62,339 nt of DNA, taken from the NCBI GenBank assembly GCA_015680685.1, contig MNCI01002773.1:199201-261539 (forward strand). The letters run 5' to 3'. The notes below the pieces were generated by a model, which was not told the origin of the DNA, did no database searches, and saw only the letters and a program-made list of their open reading frames with translations. Below, piece after piece: positions 57,111 through 62,339 of this stretch. Source of the stretch: Gnetum montanum (taxonomy: Eukaryota; Streptophyta; Gnetopsida; Gnetales; Gnetaceae). Made by a program: the position numbers and the translations under genes. Positions within the stretch are counted from its first letter, which is position 1. Every line of letters begins with the position of its first letter.

Positions 57111-58817
57111 ATGGATAGCCCTGCTCATTATTTCAGATCTCCTCCTTCCAACTTAGTCATGGGGGAGATGGCCACCAATGCTAATTATTCTAAGCCCTCA
57201 GTTTCTTTTATCTTTTTTGTTTTACACCTTTTTGTTTTACACATTTTTCATATTTACTTATTTTTGTTTTACACCATCATTAAAATTTTTACTATTTCTT
57301 TCTTTGTTACGTTTTGTTTGATTTATTCTCACTTGTCACATAATAAGTGCTCATGATGGTGGGTTGTACTATAATGGTGTTGACTGTTAATGTTTGGTTT
57401 TTACCTTTGGCTTTTAATGTTGATGCTAAGATATGGTTTCTTTTGATAAAATAGTCAATGAGTCTATGTCATCCATTCAACTCTATGGTCTCCCTTTTTT
57501 TTGGAAATGTACTTTCCCTTTTTCTACCCAAATCTATTAATGAATTTGTGGCTTGGTATTCTTCAAACCAAGGAAAGATTCAAATTGATTGAAAAGAGTG
57601 TGACTTCAAGGGGATTCGATGCGTTTGTGCTGAGTATTCTCTTGGGTACTTGGCTGTTTTTCATAGGTTTTTTGGCATTCCATTGTCGACTAATATCAAG
57701 AAGTTGAATGAATCAAATAAGTCTTTGAATCATCTATTATTTATGTGGAGAGTATTCATAAATTGTTTAACATACTGATCTTTCACTAAAAAAATGTACA
57801 TGAGTTCTACCTTTGGGTAAATTTGCTATTTCTATAGTTTTGGCATTTTTGCAGTATGCACTTCTTTACCATGTCAATTTTATCATTGTTATCTTACCTT
57901 TGTCATCATCGTCATAGCTTTGTCATAATGAAATTATGAGCTCTCTAGTTTTGGCATTTCAATAATTTATAGTTAGACTTTTTTTTCTTCTATTTTCATA
58001 CTAATAGCAATAGATAACATCCCTCTTTTTTTTTTCTTTTTTCCCCCCATACTAATGACATAGGTAATAACATCCCTACTTGTGATTTTTGAAGTTTATG
58101 CTTCAATGTCTAGGCAAGATCATGTTCATAAACTTAGTACAATAATAATAATTTTTTTATATAGACATGATGAACATTAGGACAAGTGCATACATGGAAG
58201 GCTCATTAACCATGGAGCTCATCTTTAGCACAATGCTTTGGGCATGAATGAGACTTAAAATTGGGGGGAGCAAAAATGGAATAACTGAATAATGATCCAA
58301 TGAATGAATGTAATCAATTTTAGGTAGAAGCTAATAGAATAATAAATATATAAAATATAAGTATATGCAAGAAAAAAATTAAGTAATTAGTCAATAATAA
58401 TTAGGCCTTAATCCAATGGGGGCCATTAGCAAGGCTCTTGATGAACAAGGTATAGCCTATGAAAACCTTACCACATGCACCCTTAGCTCACATGCGCAAA
58501 ACACAGCTTTGTGATCTAGGTCCTTAACACTAATATAGCTTAAAAACATAGTTTGGCCATGAAACCAAACACATATGTGCTAAGGTAAAAAGCACTTAAA
58601 AACCTAAAATAGCTTTACGATGAAAATTGCATATGCACTAAGGCAAAAAATGGGAGGAAAAAGCCATAAAACTTTTGAAAAAGAAAAACGTGGGTTTGCG
58701 GATTGTGATTTGGCAGCTTTATGCGATTTAGGGTATGATGCATATGAAATGTGATGATGAATAGTGCATATTGATCAACGGATAAGCATTGCCCAATGAT
58801 CATTGAAGTATTAGAGA
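57111..58817. other. No gene; possible 3' UTR of element B
   Basis: T-rich with no coding motif. ATTGGGGGGAGCAAAAATGG at 58,259-58,278 looks like the polypurine tract of Athila-type elements. The sequence after it does not resemble the element B 5' LTR. Confidence 0.45.
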
Positions 58818-58957
58818 GCATGGTACTAAAACACATGTTAGTTAAAAAAATGGCAACACACTAATACCCCAATAGAACTGTTACAAAGCATGGAACTAAC
58901 GACATGTTGGTTATAACAGTGGCATCAAATTAATAACCCAATCGGAACCAAAAAGGG
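58818..58957. repeat. 70-bp tandem duplication
   Basis: Two units start with GCATGGTACTAA (58,818) and GCATGGAACTAA (58,888). Both contain ACATGTTRGTTA and CCCAATMGAAC. It lies just upstream of the LINE. Confidence 0.85.
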
Positions 58958-59396
58958 GGACCGTTGCTATTGTGGAAATGCTTGTCTATGGGGTGGGACT
59001 AACTGTGGCTTGTCGATATTGTGGTTGCCAGAATTGGCTTGTTGGTATCATGGCTGCGGTGATGATTTACTCTTCTATAGGTGGGCTGATTATTCCAAGT
59101 GGTGTAGCTATATTGAGTGTGCATTATGCTATTGAGGAGTGGGGCCATGCTTGAGCACTGAAATGGGGGACTTTCTTCCATCAATGGCTAAGATTGGTGA
59201 GGATTTCTGGGTGAGCAGTGTGGTGCCTGTGCTTGCCTCTTGCCTTCCAATGAACAAGCTTCTCGGTGAGTCTATTCCTTTTTTTTCTTCACTCTCTGCT
59301 TTGATTCCTTGAAGTGCTTGGGATGGGCCCCAACGAGTCTACATGACCTAAACTATCTCTTCTTTTTCTAATGTTGGAGGGAAAAAATGGAAAATA
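58958..59396 (+). promoter_or_regulatory. LINE 5' region (putative internal promoter)
   Basis: GC- and G/T-richer stretch before ORF1, unlike the surrounding AT-rich DNA, starting near a GGGGG run. Plant L1 elements have such 5' UTRs with internal promoters. The element's true 5' end is not defined. Confidence 0.4.
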
Positions 59397-60523
59397 ATGG
59401 ACTCCTCCAATAGTGAGTCGCAAATCATTGAGAATACCACTAATATGGATGATAATGACAACATCTTATGTTTCGACTTTCCTGAAAACATCTTTCATCA
59501 AACCAGTTAAACCTTCACTCAACTTTATGCAATTGGCTTTTTTACTAACAAGATTCCTTCTACCTCAATTTTCCACTAGTGGGTTAAAAAGTCTTGGAAA
59601 CCATGAAACCCTATATTAACCCTAGCTTCTAATCTTATGAGAGGGGTTTTTCTTTTACTTTTGAAATCAAGGCTATGGAAGACTCCATGAAACAAAAATC
59701 TATTTGGGACATTTATCTATCCTTTTAGTGCTTCAACCTTGGAAGGAGGATTTTGACCTAGAAAAAGAAAGAAAAAGTATTTTTCTAGTATGGATAGAAT
59801 TTTCAAGACTCCCATCACACTTTACTTCACATGTTGACATTCTTGCTGCTCAAGGAGGTTATTGGTATAGAGTCCTTTTTAGGTTTTCATTCGAGACCAA
59901 CTTGACACGTTTGTGTTAAAATTGATATGCAAAAGCAACAACTAGACTCATTGGAGTTTAATGTTAAAGGAAAGACTTTTGTGCAAAAGATTTCATATCT
60001 TATACTCCCAAATCGTTGTTATTATTATCTTGAGCCTAATCATCGAAAATCTCAATGTCCCAAGCTATTGGCCAAAATTGAAGCTAAGAGAATTTTAGCT
60101 GAACAGGTTAGTAAAGAATTAAAAGATAAAAATATATCTAAGGATATAGGTAATGATGCTATTGAGGTGCACCCCTCAAATAATTTGTCTCCTTCAGACC
60201 CTAAGATGATAGATGCAGAAAATATGAATATTGAGGTTATTAATGCTGCTAAGAATCCTCTTAACCAAAAAGGGGCTCCTAAAGATGCTATTGGTAGTTG
60301 GGAGCAAATTACCCAGAAATCTTATGCCTCAGTCATACGTGATAATCCTATATTTAGTGATTTCCCAAAAGGGTACCAATCCTCAGTTGTTGCTAATGCT
60401 AATCATTTTGCTAACAGAAGAACAAGTGCTCGTCATCCTTTAGTGAATAGCTTTGAGTCCATGAATTCTTTTAAGACTTTAGTAGTTGAGGAAGATCCTC
60501 CTTCATCTTCACATTCACAATGA
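59397..60523 (+). pseudogene. LINE ORF1 (DUF4283 and zinc knuckle)
   Basis: RNA-binding protein of an L1-type LINE. The ATG at 59,397 reads MDSSNSESQIIENTTNMDDN. After frameshifts a DUF4283-like block reads VLQPWKEDFDLEKE and IFLVWIEFSRLPSHF (about 59,725-59,820), typical of plant L1 ORF1. From 59,927 the frame is open to the stop, with a CCHC-like knuckle RCYYYLEPNHRKSQC. The second Cys is Tyr (codon 60,026) by a G-to-A change. A Ser/Asn-rich C-terminus follows. Its TGA overlaps the ORF2 ATG as ATGA (60,520-60,523). Confidence 0.85.
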
Positions 60524-61960
60524 AGTATCTTTCATGGAATGTTAGGTGACTCTCGGATCCCCGTAGAAGATATATAGTCCAAGATTATATTCTTAGGCAT
60601 AACCTCAATGTTGCCTTTATTCAAGAAGTTAAAATCCAAGGATTCTATCTTCAAACTTGTTGTAGGAGTATTTTTTCCAAGTTATTATGTCTCTTCTCAC
60701 CATGAGCATGGTAAAGGGGGAGCTATAATTATTCTTCACAGTAAGTGGTAGGAGTTTGTTATTGATCATGGTTATGATAATTTAGGGTATTTTTGTTGGG
60801 TTCAATTACACTACGCTAACGAAATCCTGGGTTTCATTTCCATTGACACTCCTTGTAGTCGAAATGACCAAAAGCTTTCTTGGGATTGGCTTGGGCACAA
60901 CTTGCCTAAAGCTAATTGGGTCATTGTAGGAGACTTTAATATGATTGAGAATCCAAAGGATAAATTTGGAGGACATAGAGGTGGTTTAGACAACAGTGAG
61001 CTTTCCTTTTGGCTTCCATTGAAAAGAAAATTGAATTTGTAGGAAACTAATGGAAATTACCCCTCTTCTAGTACTTCTAATTAGTTTACTTGGATCAATG
61101 CTAGATAAGGAGACTCCTACATTTCTTCTAGGTTGGATAAGGCTTACATGTCTAGAAATTCTTTTATTAAATATACTACCATCAATGATGCTCTTGTTTT
61201 GGTAGATTATACCCAGGTTATGTTTGATCATTATCCTATTCATTGGTCTCTTTCCCTTTCTGGCTACTCCTGCTTTTCCAATGATCTTTATATTTTTAAC
61301 ACTACCTTTATTTATAGCAACTCCTTGTTCTCTTTATTGATGCAAATATGGAATCTTCATCTTAAACCCCTTGGAGAAGATGGTTGGATTGATGGTGGAC
61401 TAATGCTTGTACTCACCTACAAGAGTTTTCCAAACATGTAAGTAAACTGGTGGCATCTCATCTTAATTCTCATAAGTCCAACCTTCTTAAGGAAATCTCC
61501 TTATTACAAAATGCTATTAATAAAGGCAAAGCTATTGAGGCTCAATTTTGTCATTTGAAAATAGCCAAGGAGAACATGTGTATTATGGATCACCATGAAG
61601 CTAGAGGTGCTCGCCTTTGTGCCTATCTTTCTTGGCTTTATATGGATGACTAGGCTACTAAAGATTTTTTTTGTCTCCTTAAAGGGAAACTCCCCTTCCC
61701 TAAAATCCTAGCTATTCAAGTTAATGATAATATCTTTACCTCCAAGATTGACATCTTACAGTCTTTCTTTGATTTTTATTCTATTAATTTTCATAAAGAA
61801 GATATTGATCCCATTGCTGTGAATACCTGCTTAGGAGTTATTGCTTCTTTTAATCAATCAATCTTTGGTGATGCTACTCTTCTTTCTAAATAGAATCTTG
61901 GTAAGGCTCTTCAACAACTTCACAATGGCAAAGCCCCTAANAAGCTTCCTTATACATACT
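60520..61960 (+). pseudogene. LINE ORF2: endonuclease and start of RT
   Basis: The ATG at 60,520 reads MKYLSWNVR then TGA, then LSDPRRRYIVQDYIL and IQEVK, the apurinic endonuclease start (catalytic Asn and Glu). After a frameshift: IDTPCSRNDQKLSWDWL, WVIVGDFNMIENPKDKFGG (GDFN block), FTWINAR, SRLDKAYMSR and FDHYPI (usually SDHYPI). From 61,450 a linker toward RT has LNSHKSNLLKEISLLQNAIN, the EARGARLCAYLSWLYMDD-type block and VIASFNQSIF, then HNGKAP at 61,920 (the usual NGKAPG). It stops at the N at 61,941 and the inverted repeat; the RT catalytic core is absent from the window. Confidence 0.85.
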
Positions 61961-62339
61961 ATAGGTAGTATCGTGAAGAGTGGGCTAGAATTTCTTGAAA
62001 AATTCTGGAGGAAGACCATCCATATTAGGGGCTCCATATTAGGGGCTTTGCCATTGTGAAGTTGTTGAAGAGCCTTACCAAGATTCTATTTAGAAAGAAG
62101 AGTAGCATCACCAAAGATTGATTGATTAAAAGAAGCAATAACTCCTAAGCAGGTATTCACAGCAATGGGATCAATATCTTCTTTATGAAAATTAATAGAA
62201 TAAAAATCAAAGAAAGACTGTAAGATGTCAATCTTGGAGGTAAAGATATTATCATTAACTTGAATAGCTAGGATTTTAGGGAAGGGGAGTTTCCCTTTAA
62301 GGAGACAAAAAAAATCTTTAGTAGCCTAGTCATCCATAT
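61640..62339. repeat. Perfect inverted repeat, 303-bp arms
   Basis: 61,640-61,942 and 62,037-62,339 are exact reverse complements, as far as I checked base by base at both ends and through the middle. The spacer is 94 bp. The N at 61,941 pairs with A at 62,038. The right arm ends exactly at the window end. A 14-bp direct repeat CATATTAGGGGCTC lies in the spacer-arm junction (62,020-62,045). Confidence 0.95.

Noticed and set aside
1-62339. Possible UAG recoding (TAG as a sense codon)
   Set aside because: TAG is common, but TGA, TAA and frameshifts also occur and catalytic residues are lost. Methylation decay explains the pattern without a changed genetic code.

Overview
The window looks like intergenic plant nuclear heterochromatin. 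It is AT-rich and contains no intact host gene, tRNA, rRNA or CRISPR array. Almost everything recognisable is an old, decayed retrotransposon: Ty3/gypsy of at least two lineages, Ty1/copia, and an L1-type LINE. The reading frames are full of in-frame stops, mostly TAG, and of CG-to-TG/CA changes, as expected from long cytosine methylation. Large old elements nested in one another suggest a large-genome seed plant, perhaps a gymnosperm. That is inference; no host gene fixes the taxon.

Layout. 1-3,750: short tandem repeats, then element A (LTR remnant and gag). 5,140-6,700: gag of another Ty3 element (H). 7,387-31,262 (+): element C, a giant Tat/Ogre-like Ty3 element with the order LTR, PBS, gag, protease, spacer, antisense intron-containing gene, degenerate satellite, RT, RNase H, second RNase H, integrase, LTR. 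Element D (13,946-19,124, minus), a gag-only relative of C, sits inside that antisense gene. 31,736-36,889 (+): a second copy of the same gene. 36,890-42,898 (minus): element E, another relative of C with gag, protease and spacer. The second gene copy lies antisense to E at the same place as in C. 42,905-45,080 (minus): copia pol fragment F. 45,746-49,738: copia-type element G without coding capacity. 49,739-57,110 (+): element B, an Athila-like Ty3 element of the same family as A, inserted in the 3' LTR of G. 58,960-62,339: LINE with ORF1 and partial ORF2, ending in a long perfect inverted repeat.

The main find is the gene carried antisense between protease and RT in the C/E family. Two diverged copies share the order gag, PR, spacer, reversed gene. 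They also share a first exon of exactly 125 nt from an ATG, a last exon of exactly 72 nt ending in a stop, matching intron boundaries, and recognisably homologous protein. Because its introns run antisense to the element's genomic RNA, they would survive reverse transcription, so a retroelement could carry an intron-containing passenger gene.

Three single-N positions (24,303; 43,951; 61,941) each sit in a suspicious structure: a 40-C run, an exact 46-bp duplication and a 303-bp perfect palindrome. They may be assembly joins.
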